64,000 nt of DNA from Leminorella richardii (GTDB lineage Bacteria; Pseudomonadota; Gammaproteobacteria; Enterobacterales; Enterobacteriaceae), in assembly GCF_900478135.1 (NCBI RefSeq), contig NZ_LS483470.1:1484501-1548500 (forward strand), in the 5' to 3' direction. The position numbers and the translations under genes were made by a program. Below, in pieces: positions 26,031 to 34,551 of the stretch; positions within the stretch are counted from its first letter, which is position 1; every line of letters starts with the position of its first letter. The notes under the pieces were generated by a model. That model saw only the letters and a list, made by a program, of their open reading frames with translations. It had not been told where the DNA came from and searched no databases.

Positions 26031-27938
26031 ATGTCTCTTATCAGTTTATCCAACGCGTGGCTGTCGTTTAGCGACGCGCCGCTGTTGGACAATACCGAGC
26101 TGCATATTGAACCCGGTGAACGCGTGTGCCTGGTTGGGCGTAACGGCGCAGGTAAATCAACGCTGCTAAAAATTCTCAACCGAGAAGTGCCGTTAGACGA
26201 CGGTCAGCTGGTGTTTGAACAGGATTTGGTGGTTTCCCGCCTGCAGCAGGATCCTCCCCGTAACGTTGAGGGAACCGTATTCGATTTTGTCGCCGAAGGT
26301 GTGGAAAAGCAGGCAGAACAGCTTAAAGCCTACCATCATCTTTCTACGCTGATAGAGAGCGATCCCAGCGAGCAGAATTTAAATCGGCTGGCCGCGCTAC
26401 AGGAAACCCTTGAGCATCAGGGTACGTGGCTTATCGACAGCCGGATCCGTTCTGTTCTGGAAAAGCTGGAACTGATAGCGGAAGCGCCGCTTTCTTCTCT
26501 CTCCGGCGGCTGGCTGCGTAAAGCGGCTCTGGCGCGCGCGCTGGTTTGTTCTCCCGATGTGCTACTGCTGGATGAACCGACCAACCACTTGGATATTGAC
26601 ACTATCGCCTGGCTGGAGTCTTTTCTGAAAGAGTTCAGCGGCAGCATTATTTTTATCTCTCACGACCGCGCTTTTATTCGCGCGATGGCAACGCGAATCG
26701 TCGATCTTGATCGCGGTAAGCTGGTGTCTTGGCCCGGCAACTACGACGGTTATCTATTGGGTAAAGAAGAGGCGCTGCGCGTAGAGGCACAGCAAAACGC
26801 TGAATTCGATCGCAGACTGGCTCAAGAAGAAGTGTGGATCCGTCAGGGAATTAAGGCTCGGCGCACTCGTAATGAAGGGCGAGTTAGGGCTCTGAAGGCC
26901 ATGCGTAACGAGCACGCAGAGCGCCGTAACGTGGTTGGCTCTGCCAGAATGCAGGTGGAAGAGTCTCTGCGTTCGGGGAAAATCGTCTTCGAGATGGAGA
27001 ACGTGAGCTTTAGCCGCGGCGACAAAACGCTGGTGAAAAACTTTACCGCTCAGGTACAGCGTGGCGACCGAATTGCTCTGGTTGGCCCTAACGGATGCGG
27101 AAAAACTACTCTTTTAACGCTGATGTTACAGCAAATCCAGCCGGATAGCGGTACTGTGCGCTGCGGAACCAAGCTGGAAGTGGCCTATTTTGACCAGCAC
27201 CGTGCCCAGCTCGATCCGGATAAAACCGTTATGGACAACCTGGCCGACGGTAAGCAAGAGGTGATGGTGAATGGTCGCAGCCGTCATGTGCTAGGCTATT
27301 TACAGGACTTTCTGTTTCATCCCAAGCGGGCGATGACGCCGGTAAGGGCGCTGTCCGGCGGAGAGCGAAACCGTCTTCTGCTGGCGCGGCTGTTTTTAAA
27401 ACCCAGTAACCTGTTGATTCTTGACGAACCAACAAACGACTTGGATATTGAAACGCTGGAGCTGCTAGAAGAACTGTTGAGTGACTACGGCGGAACCGTA
27501 CTTCTGGTTAGCCACGATCGTCAGTTTGTTGACAACACCGTTACGGACTGCTGGATTTTTGAAGGTGACGGCGTCATTAAACCCTACACTGGAGGGTATA
27601 CCGATGCCCACTGGCAGCAGGCCAACAGCGTTGATATAAAAGCGCCAGCGGCGGTTTCGGCACCGGTCAAGGCGGCGCCAGAAAAAGCAGAAGAACGCAA
27701 GAAAGGCGGCAGCAAAATGAGCTATAACCTACAGCGAGAGCTTGAAGGGCTGCCGGCAAAAATTGAACAGCTTGAGGCTGACGTCGCATCTTTACAGGAG
27801 CAGGTCGGCAATCCCGAGTTTTTTAATCAGCCTCACGACGTAACGCAAAAGGTGCTTACCGCGCTGGCAGACGCTGAGCAAAAGTTTGAAGAGGCCTTTT
27901 TGCGTTGGGAAGAGCTGGAATCAATGAAAAACGGCTGA
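26031..27938 (+). CDS. uup: Uup, ABC-F family ATPase
   Basis: Uup is a soluble ABC-F protein of 635 residues (E. coli 635). It has two nucleotide-binding domains: Walker A GRNGAGKST near residue 36 with signature LSGGWLRKAALARAL, and Walker A GPNGCGKTT near residue 350 with signature LSGGERNRLLLARL, each with an LLLDEPTNHLD-type Walker B. A C-terminal coiled-coil DNA-binding domain follows an alanine- and lysine-rich linker (about residues 540-570). E. coli Uup affects precise excision of transposons and ribosome function. It starts 3 bases after rlmKL. Confidence 0.95.
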   Translation: MSLISLSNAWLSFSDAPLLDNTELHIEPGERVCLVGRNGAGKSTLLKILNREVPLDDGQLVFEQDLVVSRLQQDPPRNVEGTVFDFVAEGVEKQAEQLKAYHHLSTLIESDPSEQNLNRLAALQETLEHQGTWLIDSRIRSVLEKLELIAEAPLSSLSGGWLRKAALARALVCSPDVLLLDEPTNHLDIDTIAWLESFLKEFSGSIIFISHDRAFIRAMATRIVDLDRGKLVSWPGNYDGYLLGKEEALRVEAQQNAEFDRRLAQEEVWIRQGIKARRTRNEGRVRALKAMRNEHAERRNVVGSARMQVEESLRSGKIVFEMENVSFSRGDKTLVKNFTAQVQRGDRIALVGPNGCGKTTLLTLMLQQIQPDSGTVRCGTKLEVAYFDQHRAQLDPDKTVMDNLADGKQEVMVNGRSRHVLGYLQDFLFHPKRAMTPVRALSGGERNRLLLARLFLKPSNLLILDEPTNDLDIETLELLEELLSDYGGTVLLVSHDRQFVDNTVTDCWIFEGDGVIKPYTGGYTDAHWQQANSVDIKAPAAVSAPVKAAPEKAEERKKGGSKMSYNLQRELEGLPAKIEQLEADVASLQEQVGNPEFFNQPHDVTQKVLTALADAEQKFEEAFLRWEELESMKNG

Positions 27939-28029
27939 TGTTCAGACGTTCACAAAATCGGAGTCGCACAGCGGGAATGGAATTTATGGTCGAAGAGCGT
28001 CTTTACCAAAGCCGGAGAGGAGGGTGCCT

Positions 28030-29364
28030 ATGTGTTTAGGCGCTTCTTGTTCTCACGCCTTAAGCGCTTCGGCTATTCCTGCTGCCGTGCCTGAAAAGGT
28101 AGAGGATCTCGCGGCAGTAGAAAAGGACGTTATGCTGTGCCCACAGTGCGATCTCGTGGTCGAACTGCCTACGCTGTCTGAAGGGAAAAAAGCCGTTTGC
28201 CCGCGCTGCCACACGACGTTAACCGCGCGCTGGGTTGAGCCTTCGCTACAGCCGATTTGCTTTGCCATCAGTGCGCTCATCATGATGGTGTTTGCCAATC
28301 TGTTTCCCTTCGTCAATATGCGGGTGTCGGGTATTTATAGCCAGATTTACCTGATTGAAATTCCTAAGGTGATGGTGGGAGATAACTACACCAGTTTAGC
28401 GACGCTGTTTGTTATCTTTGTTCAGCTGATCCCTGCGTTCTGTATGACGGCAATCGTCATGCTTTGCCTGAAAGTTAAGCTGCCCTATCGCCTGAAAGTT
28501 GTAATGGGGCGGGCGATTTATCTGGCGAAAGTCTGGTGCATGGTGGAAATTTTTCTGGTGGGTGTGCTGGTCAGCTTCGTTAAGTTGATGGCCTACGGCG
28601 ATGTAGGTATTGGCGCCAGCTTTATTCCCTACTGCCTGTTTTGCCTGCTACAGGTTCGCGCCTTTCAGTGTATGGATCGCCACTGGTTTTGGCAGAATAT
28701 TCAACCGGCTCCCGCACTGCCCCATGAGCCTAAAATTGGTACCTCAGGCCTGTCGCAGGGATTGAGATCGTGCCCGTGCTGTCTGGCGATCCTCCCGGCG
28801 GATGAGTACCGTTGCCCACGCTGCTTTACCACTGGCTACGCGCGAAGAAAGAACAGTTTACAGTGGACGCTAGCGCTGCTGTTGACCTCCGTTATGCTGT
28901 ATATCCCGGCCAATATTCTGCCGATTATGATCACGGAAGTTTTGGGCGATCCGCAGGCATCCAATATTATGTCCGGTGTGATCCTGCTGTGGAAAGACGG
29001 CTCATACCCAGTAGCGATGGTGATATTTATTGCCAGTATTATGGTGCCCACGCTGAAAATTTTAGCGATAGGCTGGCTTTGCTATGACGCATCAGGGCGA
29101 GGGAAAAAGATTGGGCGCCACGAGCGCCAGAAGATGCACCTTGTTTATGAAGTCGTCGAGTTCGTCGGCCGCTGGTCGATGATCGATGTGTTTGTGATCG
29201 GCGTGCTGTCGGCGCTGGTGCGCATCGGGCGGCTGATGAGCGTCTATCCCGATATTGGCGCTATTTTATTTGCAATGGTGGTGATCTTAACCATGATCGC
29301 CGCCATGATGTTCGATCCGCGACTGCTGTGGGATCGCACCAGACCCGAATTAACTAATGAGTGA
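28030..29364 (+). CDS. pqiA: PqiA, inner-membrane subunit of the Pqi lipid-transport system
   Basis: PqiA is a polytopic inner-membrane protein (444 aa from the ATG at 28030) that works with PqiB and PqiC in moving lipids across the envelope. It has two repeated units, each with zinc-ribbon CxxC pairs (CPQC...CPRC near residues 35-55; CPCC...CPRC near 255-275) followed by membrane helices. VSFVKLMAYGD and VVEFVGRWSMIDVFV are family signatures. GAGAGGAGG lies 5 bases before this ATG; a GTG two codons earlier would sit inside that site. The N-terminus is about 20 residues longer than in E. coli. Confidence 0.94.
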   Translation: MCLGASCSHALSASAIPAAVPEKVEDLAAVEKDVMLCPQCDLVVELPTLSEGKKAVCPRCHTTLTARWVEPSLQPICFAISALIMMVFANLFPFVNMRVSGIYSQIYLIEIPKVMVGDNYTSLATLFVIFVQLIPAFCMTAIVMLCLKVKLPYRLKVVMGRAIYLAKVWCMVEIFLVGVLVSFVKLMAYGDVGIGASFIPYCLFCLLQVRAFQCMDRHWFWQNIQPAPALPHEPKIGTSGLSQGLRSCPCCLAILPADEYRCPRCFTTGYARRKNSLQWTLALLLTSVMLYIPANILPIMITEVLGDPQASNIMSGVILLWKDGSYPVAMVIFIASIMVPTLKILAIGWLCYDASGRGKKIGRHERQKMHLVYEVVEFVGRWSMIDVFVIGVLSALVRIGRLMSVYPDIGAILFAMVVILTMIAAMMFDPRLLWDRTRPELTNE

Positions 29365-29376
29365 GGAAGCCTTCAC

Positions 29377-31005
29377 GTGCAGGAAAGTCATCAGGACAAA
29401 ACGGCAAAAATAGAGACGATAAAGCGCTGGTCGCCGGTGTGGATCATTCCCATCGTTACGGTGCTTATCGGCGCATGGATCCTTTTTTATCACTTTAGCA
29501 ATCAGGGGCCAGAGGTCACGCTGGTCACGTCAAATGCTGAAGGTATTGAAGCGGGTAAAACGTCGATTAAGACACGCAACGTTGACATCGGCATCGTTGA
29601 AACCGTCAATTTGAGTGAAGACCTCAAACAGGTGGTTATTACTGCTCGCCTTCACACGGGCATGGAAAACATGCTGAATAAAGGCTCGGTATTCTGGGTA
29701 GTTAAGCCGAAGATTGGCCGTGAGGGCGTATCGGGGCTTAATACGCTGTTTTCTGGCGCCTATATTGAACTTCAGCCGGGGCGAGACAAGGCTGTCGAAA
29801 CGAAATTCACACTGCAAGAAAACGCGCCGCTGGCGTCACCGGATATGAAAGGCCTAAGGATCGCGCTGGAGAGTAAACAGCCGACGCGCCTAAATGCGGG
29901 CGATCCGGTGCTGTTTCGCGGTTTTCGCGTCGGTACCGTTGAGAGCAGCGAGTTTGACCCGAAAGAGCGCCTGATGCGCTATCGGCTGTTCGTCATGGAA
30001 CCTTACCGAGGTTTGGTGACCAGCAACGTCCGTTTCTGGCAGGATAGCGGTATCTCGTTTGATATGTCCTCTCAGGGCGTTCGCGTGGATATGGGCTCGC
30101 TGGATACGTTAGTTACCGGTGGCGTTAGCTTCGACCTGCCCAACGGCTGGTCAAACGGCGATCCGGTAAAAGACCATGACGAGTTTGAACTGTATTCCGA
30201 TCAGAAAAGCATTCAGGAGTCGTTGTATACGCGTCATGAAGACTTCCTGCTTTACTTTGAAGATTCGATTAGAGGGCTTCAGCCGGGTGCACCGGTTGAG
30301 TTCAGGGGCATCAGGGTAGGGACGGTTGCAGAAGTGCCGTTCTATATGCCTGAGCTGAAAATGATCAACAAGAACTACTATATTCCGGTACTTGTGCGCA
30401 TTGAGCCCGATCGGGTACAAAACCGCTTTGGCAAGGACTTCGACCTGAAGACCCACTTGATGTCCTCGGTTAACGACAATCGGCTCAGGGCTTCTCTGAA
30501 GTCCGGTAACCTGCTGACCGGGGCGCTGTTTATCGACTTGGACTTTTATCCTGATGCCAAGCCGTGGACGGGGCCTAAAGAGGTTATGGGGCATCCGCTT
30601 ATTCCTACCGTTAGCGGCGGCCTAGCTGAAATTCAGAAGCGCCTGATGGTCACGCTGGATAAAGTGAACAAAATGCCGGTAGAGCCAATGCTGATGGAAA
30701 TGACTGAAACGCTGAAGCAAACCCGCAGCACGATGGCAAGCCTAGATAAGATACTGTCTAGCAAAGAGGCCAGCGGCCTGCCGAAGGATATGCAACAAAC
30801 GCTGACCGAGTTGAACCGCAGCCTGAAGGGGCTACAGCCCGGCTCTGCGGCGTACACCTCTTTGGTCAATGATATGCAGCGTTTGGATCAGGTGATGCGC
30901 GAACTGCAGCCGCTGTTGCAGAAGTTAAACCAGAAGAGTAACGCACTGGTCTTTGAAGCGCCCGGCGCGAAAGACCCTCAGCCCAAGAAGGCCAATAGCC
31001 AATGA
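29377..31005 (+). CDS. pqiB: PqiB, MCE-domain tunnel protein
   Basis: PqiB has one N-terminal transmembrane helix (about residues 20-40, WSPVWIIPIVTVLIGAWILF) and three MCE domains (beginning near GPEVTLVTSNAEGIEAGKT, near residue 165 and near 285). A C-terminal helical region (about residues 430-530) forms the hollow tunnel in E. coli PqiB that spans the periplasm. The product is 542 aa (E. coli 546). The start is GTG with AGGAAG 8 bases upstream. It sits 12 bases after pqiA and overlaps pqiC by 4 bases. Confidence 0.95.
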   Translation: MQESHQDKTAKIETIKRWSPVWIIPIVTVLIGAWILFYHFSNQGPEVTLVTSNAEGIEAGKTSIKTRNVDIGIVETVNLSEDLKQVVITARLHTGMENMLNKGSVFWVVKPKIGREGVSGLNTLFSGAYIELQPGRDKAVETKFTLQENAPLASPDMKGLRIALESKQPTRLNAGDPVLFRGFRVGTVESSEFDPKERLMRYRLFVMEPYRGLVTSNVRFWQDSGISFDMSSQGVRVDMGSLDTLVTGGVSFDLPNGWSNGDPVKDHDEFELYSDQKSIQESLYTRHEDFLLYFEDSIRGLQPGAPVEFRGIRVGTVAEVPFYMPELKMINKNYYIPVLVRIEPDRVQNRFGKDFDLKTHLMSSVNDNRLRASLKSGNLLTGALFIDLDFYPDAKPWTGPKEVMGHPLIPTVSGGLAEIQKRLMVTLDKVNKMPVEPMLMEMTETLKQTRSTMASLDKILSSKEASGLPKDMQQTLTELNRSLKGLQPGSAAYTSLVNDMQRLDQVMRELQPLLQKLNQKSNALVFEAPGAKDPQPKKANSQ

Positions 31006-31562
31006 TGAAGTGGAAAATTGCAGCCTGTGCGCTGCTTCTCAGCGCCTGTAGCAGTCAGACGCCGGTTGCTTACTATCAGCTGCCCTCTGCGAGCGTCACG
31101 TCGACTCAGATTTCGTCGATTAATCCACAAAAGCAGCTGTGGGTTGAAAGCGTGTCCGTCGCGGATTTTCTTAGCGGAACGGGGATCGCTTATCAAACCA
31201 GCGCTGTGTCCTATACCGTGGCCAGCAGTAATCTGTGGGCCAGCGGTCTAGAACAGCAGCTTAAAAGGACGCTGACCGATAACCTCAGCGCTAGCCTCAA
31301 CGACTGGCTGGTGGTTAATCAGCCGATTGGAAACGATAACGTTGATACGCTGCGGGTGACGGTTAATGAGTTTCAGGGGCGCTATGACGGTTACGCGGTT
31401 GTCAGCGGCTATTGGGTACTTCAGCACCAGGGAAGCCTTGTTCGACGCCCCTTTAGCATGACGCTTCCACTGCAAAAAGACGGCTATGACGAGCTGGTTC
31501 GCGTACTGGCTCAGGCCTGGCAACAGGAAGCGGCTGAAATAGCAAAAGCAATAAAACGTTAA
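31002..31562 (+). CDS. pqiC: PqiC, outer-membrane lipoprotein of the Pqi system
   Basis: The 186-residue protein has a lipoprotein signal MMKWKIAACALLLSACSSQ with lipobox LSAC (Cys at residue 16) and a DUF330/ABC-type lipoprotein domain thereafter. In E. coli PqiC (YmbA, 187 aa) docks the PqiB tunnel to the outer membrane. The start overlaps the pqiB stop (ATGATG), so translation is coupled. In E. coli rmf follows; here mipA follows instead, marking the end of this syntenic block. Confidence 0.93.
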   Translation: MMKWKIAACALLLSACSSQTPVAYYQLPSASVTSTQISSINPQKQLWVESVSVADFLSGTGIAYQTSAVSYTVASSNLWASGLEQQLKRTLTDNLSASLNDWLVVNQPIGNDNVDTLRVTVNEFQGRYDGYAVVSGYWVLQHQGSLVRRPFSMTLPLQKDGYDELVRVLAQAWQQEAAEIAKAIKR

Positions 31563-31629
31563 AAAACGAATTAATAAACCTGCTGTAATACTGCACCGTT
31601 GATAACTGAAGGTTTTGTCTGGAGTTTGA

Positions 31630-32379
31630 ATGAAATTAAATAAGGTTTTTTGGGGAGCGGCTGCGCTCGCGGGTGCGGTCGCTGCACCTGCGGTAATGGC
31701 TGAAGGATTTTCTATTGGGCTTGGGGCAGCAGTTGGTCAGTACGCCTATAAGGGCGTCGATAACGATACGCTGCCTTATCCTATGATTAACTATGAGGGA
31801 GAGCGCTTCTTTATTCGCGGAACCGGCGCTGGCGCCTATCTTCTAAAAGATTCGCGCAATCAGCTGTCCCTTAACCTGTTTTATTCTCCTTTGAACTTCG
31901 ATCCGGATGACAGCAACAGTCGCCGCATGAAGCTGCTGGATAAGCGGCACTCGACCGCGATGGCTGGCCTTGGCTATAGGCACATGGCTGACTGGGGGAT
32001 CGTGCGTACTTCGCTGTCCGCTGACGTGCTGAACTACAGTAATGGATACGTAGCGGATGCTGCTTATCTCTATCCCTTTGACTTTGGTGCACTGACGTTG
32101 ACGCCGGGCATTGGCGCTAGCTGGTACAGCGGCAACTTCAACGATTACTACTATGGCATTTCCGGAAAAGAGTCCCGTCGCAGCGGCCTGAGCCAATACG
32201 ATGCGGGAAGCAGCTGGTCACCCTATGCGGAAATATCTGCCAACTATGCATTAACGCAGAGTTGGAAAACGTTCGCCTACGCTCGCTATACTCGTCTGGA
32301 CGATGAAGTTAAAGACAGCCCGATGGTGGATAAGTCTTATACTACGCTGTTTGCCGCTGGAGTGTCTTACTCCTTCTAG
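31630..32379 (+). CDS. mipA: MipA/OmpV-family outer-membrane protein
   Basis: The 249-residue product (E. coli MipA 248) has a signal peptide ending AAPAVMA before EGFSIGLGAAVGQYAYKG, a beta-barrel pattern of alternating aromatic residues and a terminal phenylalanine (GVSYSF). E. coli MipA is a scaffold linking the lytic transglycosylase MltA with PBP1B. TGGAG precedes the ATG. In E. coli mipA also lies close to yeaD and gapA, so gene and context agree. The substrate or partner here is inferred. Confidence 0.9.
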   Translation: MKLNKVFWGAAALAGAVAAPAVMAEGFSIGLGAAVGQYAYKGVDNDTLPYPMINYEGERFFIRGTGAGAYLLKDSRNQLSLNLFYSPLNFDPDDSNSRRMKLLDKRHSTAMAGLGYRHMADWGIVRTSLSADVLNYSNGYVADAAYLYPFDFGALTLTPGIGASWYSGNFNDYYYGISGKESRRSGLSQYDAGSSWSPYAEISANYALTQSWKTFAYARYTRLDDEVKDSPMVDKSYTTLFAAGVSYSF

Positions 32380-32394
32380 AGCACAGTAGCGTTG

Positions 32395-32431
32395 AAGAGG
32401 GGGCTCAGGATTTTCCTGTAGCCCTCTTTTT
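32395..32431 (+). terminator. Intrinsic terminator of mipA
   Basis: AGAGGG, GCT and CAGGA pair with TCCTG, AGC and CCTCT across a TTT loop with two small interruptions, followed by TTTTT. Confidence 0.8.
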
Positions 32432-32530
32432 ATAGAAAGATCTCTGACGGAGTCGAAAGCCAGCATCTGATGACATGCGCTGGCGAGGAGAGGTTGTGCA
32501 GAGCGTTGCTAATTTTAGCTAAGAGATAAC

Positions 32531-32589
32531 GAATAGCGGATAGGCAAAGGCCAGTCCGCTATTCTTATAGAGACCCACTGATTAGTGGG
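32531..32589. other. Two adjacent hairpins between mipA and yeaD
   Basis: GAATAGCGGA and TCCGCTATTC (32531-32540, 32555-32564) enclose an inner GGC/GCC stem. Ten bases on, CCCACT-GATT-AGTGGG (32574-32589) forms a second hairpin. On the minus strand both lie downstream of yeaD and could end or protect its mRNA, but neither has a clear U-tract. Confidence 0.45.
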
Positions 32590-32641
32590 GAAAAGGCTTT
32601 AAAGTTTTATAATTAGCTGTCCGCATTAGAGAATTCTATGG

Positions 32642-33517
32642 CTATTCATTCCGATAGCAGCGAATAGACACTGAAAGATAGTGAGGCTTATCGCGAGTCA
32701 CAGTAATCGGCTGACTGACGCAGGCGGTTTCTACGCAGGCCATGGTTTTATATCCCTCGTTACTCATATCAGCCATCGTAGCTGCGCCTTCCTTACCGGG
32801 ATTCCACACGACGACATCGGCCGCTTGGCGATGGTGGATCTCAATCGTTCGATTTAGAACAGGATCGCTAATGGTGCTGAACGCCTGCGGCTGCCGGTAA
32901 ATGCGGTCAACGGGGCCGGGAAACTGCATGACAGGGCTGCTGTCGAGAGCGTCTTTGCCGGTGAGTTTATCCATGTAGGCATCGCCAAGCCCGGCAATGC
33001 CGATCTGGGAAATATCCCCTATGTGAAAGTAGCTGTGCAGTGCTGTCGTGATGGCATAGTCACCGTGTGATTCCAGCTCAACCTCGCAGGTCTCTCCTAG
33101 TCGAATTCTGGCAATTAGGCTAAAGGCGTGTGGCCACAGCTTATGGGTGCCTTCACTGTCGCTAAGGGTCAGTGTTAACCAAACGCAGTCATCGCTTTCA
33201 TCATGGGCTGTGAGCTGCCACAGCCCATTGCGAGCAAAGCCGTGAGAGGGCGAGCCCGTTTTACCGAACCACGGCCAGCAGATAGGGATGCCGCCGCGTA
33301 TAGCAACACCCGGTTCAAAGTCGCTGGCTTCGCTGAGCCAAATGACAGGGCTTTCGCCCGAAGGCTGCCAAGAGACAAGCTGTGCCCCCTGTAGCGTCAC
33401 GGCGCCTTTGGCCTTTGGGTGATTTATCACAGCGAGCGTGAGGCCATTTTTCTTTCTTAGGGTCAGGCTGGGGCTGAGCTGCTGTTCTATAGGAAGTGAA
33501 AATAGTGAGTTTGACAT
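32642..33517 (-). CDS. yeaD: YeaD, glucose-6-phosphate 1-epimerase family protein
   Basis: This is a 291-residue galactose-mutarotase-fold protein (E. coli YeaD 294 aa). Family members interconvert the anomers of hexose 6-phosphates. The conserved stretch GGIPICWPWFGKTGSPSHGFAR, with substrate arginine and histidine, and the later LHSYFHIGD and VVWNPG...ADMSNEGYKTMACVE with the catalytic glutamate are present. It is codirectional with the unknown gene and gapA upstream, so it may be reached by read-through from gapA, but a 79-bp gap also leaves room for its own promoter. Confidence 0.92.
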   Translation of the reverse strand: MSNSLFSLPIEQQLSPSLTLRKKNGLTLAVINHPKAKGAVTLQGAQLVSWQPSGESPVIWLSEASDFEPGVAIRGGIPICWPWFGKTGSPSHGFARNGLWQLTAHDESDDCVWLTLTLSDSEGTHKLWPHAFSLIARIRLGETCEVELESHGDYAITTALHSYFHIGDISQIGIAGLGDAYMDKLTGKDALDSSPVMQFPGPVDRIYRQPQAFSTISDPVLNRTIEIHHRQAADVVVWNPGKEGAATMADMSNEGYKTMACVETACVSQPITVTRDKPHYLSVSIRCYRNE

Positions 33518-33596
33518 AGTGAGAGCCTCTTTAACGAGTGCACGATCGCGCTGAGAGTATAACTGAAGACGGCATTTCTCATTAGCGCTTGTTGGA

Positions 33597-34484
33597 TTAA
33601 TACTGGGACGCTAAATTCTCAATAAGATCGTCAATTTGAATAGCAATAATTTCATGCCGTTGCCGCGCGTCAGCAACCAGCCTATTGGCCATCGCCTCTT
33701 CCTGTTGACCCTGTAGAACGACGGCTGCCCGCTCAAGATCTTCTAACAGGCGCTCAGCTGTAAGCGTTTTCTTAAAGAAGGCCAGATTTTCTGGCAGCCA
33801 GCCGTTGCCGTCAAAGTGGTGATTGAGCTCGGCGAGGTAGGGGCCTCCTCCTCCGTGAGTTTTGCTCCAAGGCCGAAAAATAGGGTTTTCTCCCTCTTCG
33901 TAAATCAGGCCGGAAGCATACATCATGGCGGAAACGGCTTTACCCGGGCTGTCTAAAGTCCACCAGCGCTGCCAGATGGTTTCGATAACGGGTTGAGTGG
34001 CACCAAGTTCATTAAAAGCGTATAGCCAGAGGTAGGCAGGGGTTTGAAAACCGGTATAGACGAATCCTCGCTCTTGTTCTAGGCGATGAAGAAAGCCGTC
34101 GCATAGGACATTTAGCACGCCTTCTTTTTCTTTCGGCGTCAGCATTCTGTCTAAAATATTGCCGCGATGCACGGCATACAGGAAATCCTCAAAATGATGT
34201 CCATCGATCATCGATTCACACCAAACCGCTAAACAAACAGGAAACAGATAGCGAAACACTTCAGGCTGCAGGGGATCGACATAGGTGAGGTTAAGCAGAT
34301 AGTAGCCAGTTAACTCTGCGGCTTGAATCTGACGCCAGTCCTTAACTGCCAGCTGCTGTAGTTCTTTATCACAGTAGTCAAACTCGTGTTCCCACACGTA
34401 AGCGGGCGGGGGAGGGTTTCCGAAAAGATATCGGCACTGTTTTCGAACGGTTTTTTCCTGCTGGGCAGATTTCTTTTTACTCAT
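33597..34484 (-). CDS. Uncharacterised 295-aa protein behind gapA
   Basis: I do not recognise this protein. It is 295 residues, soluble by appearance, acidic, and rich in Trp, Tyr and Phe. It has a basic N-terminus (MSKKKSAQQEKTVRKQCRYL), then mostly helical-looking sequence with FDYCDKEL, VWCESMIDGHHFEDFLYAVHRG, and a glycine-rich stretch SKTHGGGGPYLAELNHHFDG near residues 207-226, and a C-terminal heptad-like helix. There is no signal peptide or membrane segment. E. coli has nothing between gapA and yeaD at this point. The ATG lies only 15 bases past the T-run of the gapA terminator and has no recognisable ribosome-binding site, so its expression is unusual. Composition resembles its neighbours. 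Confidence 0.75.
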   Translation of the reverse strand: MSKKKSAQQEKTVRKQCRYLFGNPPPPAYVWEHEFDYCDKELQQLAVKDWRQIQAAELTGYYLLNLTYVDPLQPEVFRYLFPVCLAVWCESMIDGHHFEDFLYAVHRGNILDRMLTPKEKEGVLNVLCDGFLHRLEQERGFVYTGFQTPAYLWLYAFNELGATQPVIETIWQRWWTLDSPGKAVSAMMYASGLIYEEGENPIFRPWSKTHGGGGPYLAELNHHFDGNGWLPENLAFFKKTLTAERLLEDLERAAVVLQGQQEEAMANRLVADARQRHEIIAIQIDDLIENLASQY

Positions 34485-34498
34485 GGGTTTTGAGCGAT

Positions 34499-34524
34499 CA
34501 AAAAAGGGCAGCGATGCGCTGCCC
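34499..34524 (-). terminator. Intrinsic terminator of gapA
   Basis: On the minus strand GGGCAGCG-CAT-CGCTGCCC is followed by six T residues. It sits 28 bases past the gapA stop and just before the start of the next gene. Confidence 0.9.
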
Positions 34525-34551
34525 TGTAAAGCTTAGATCTTGCGAAATCTC

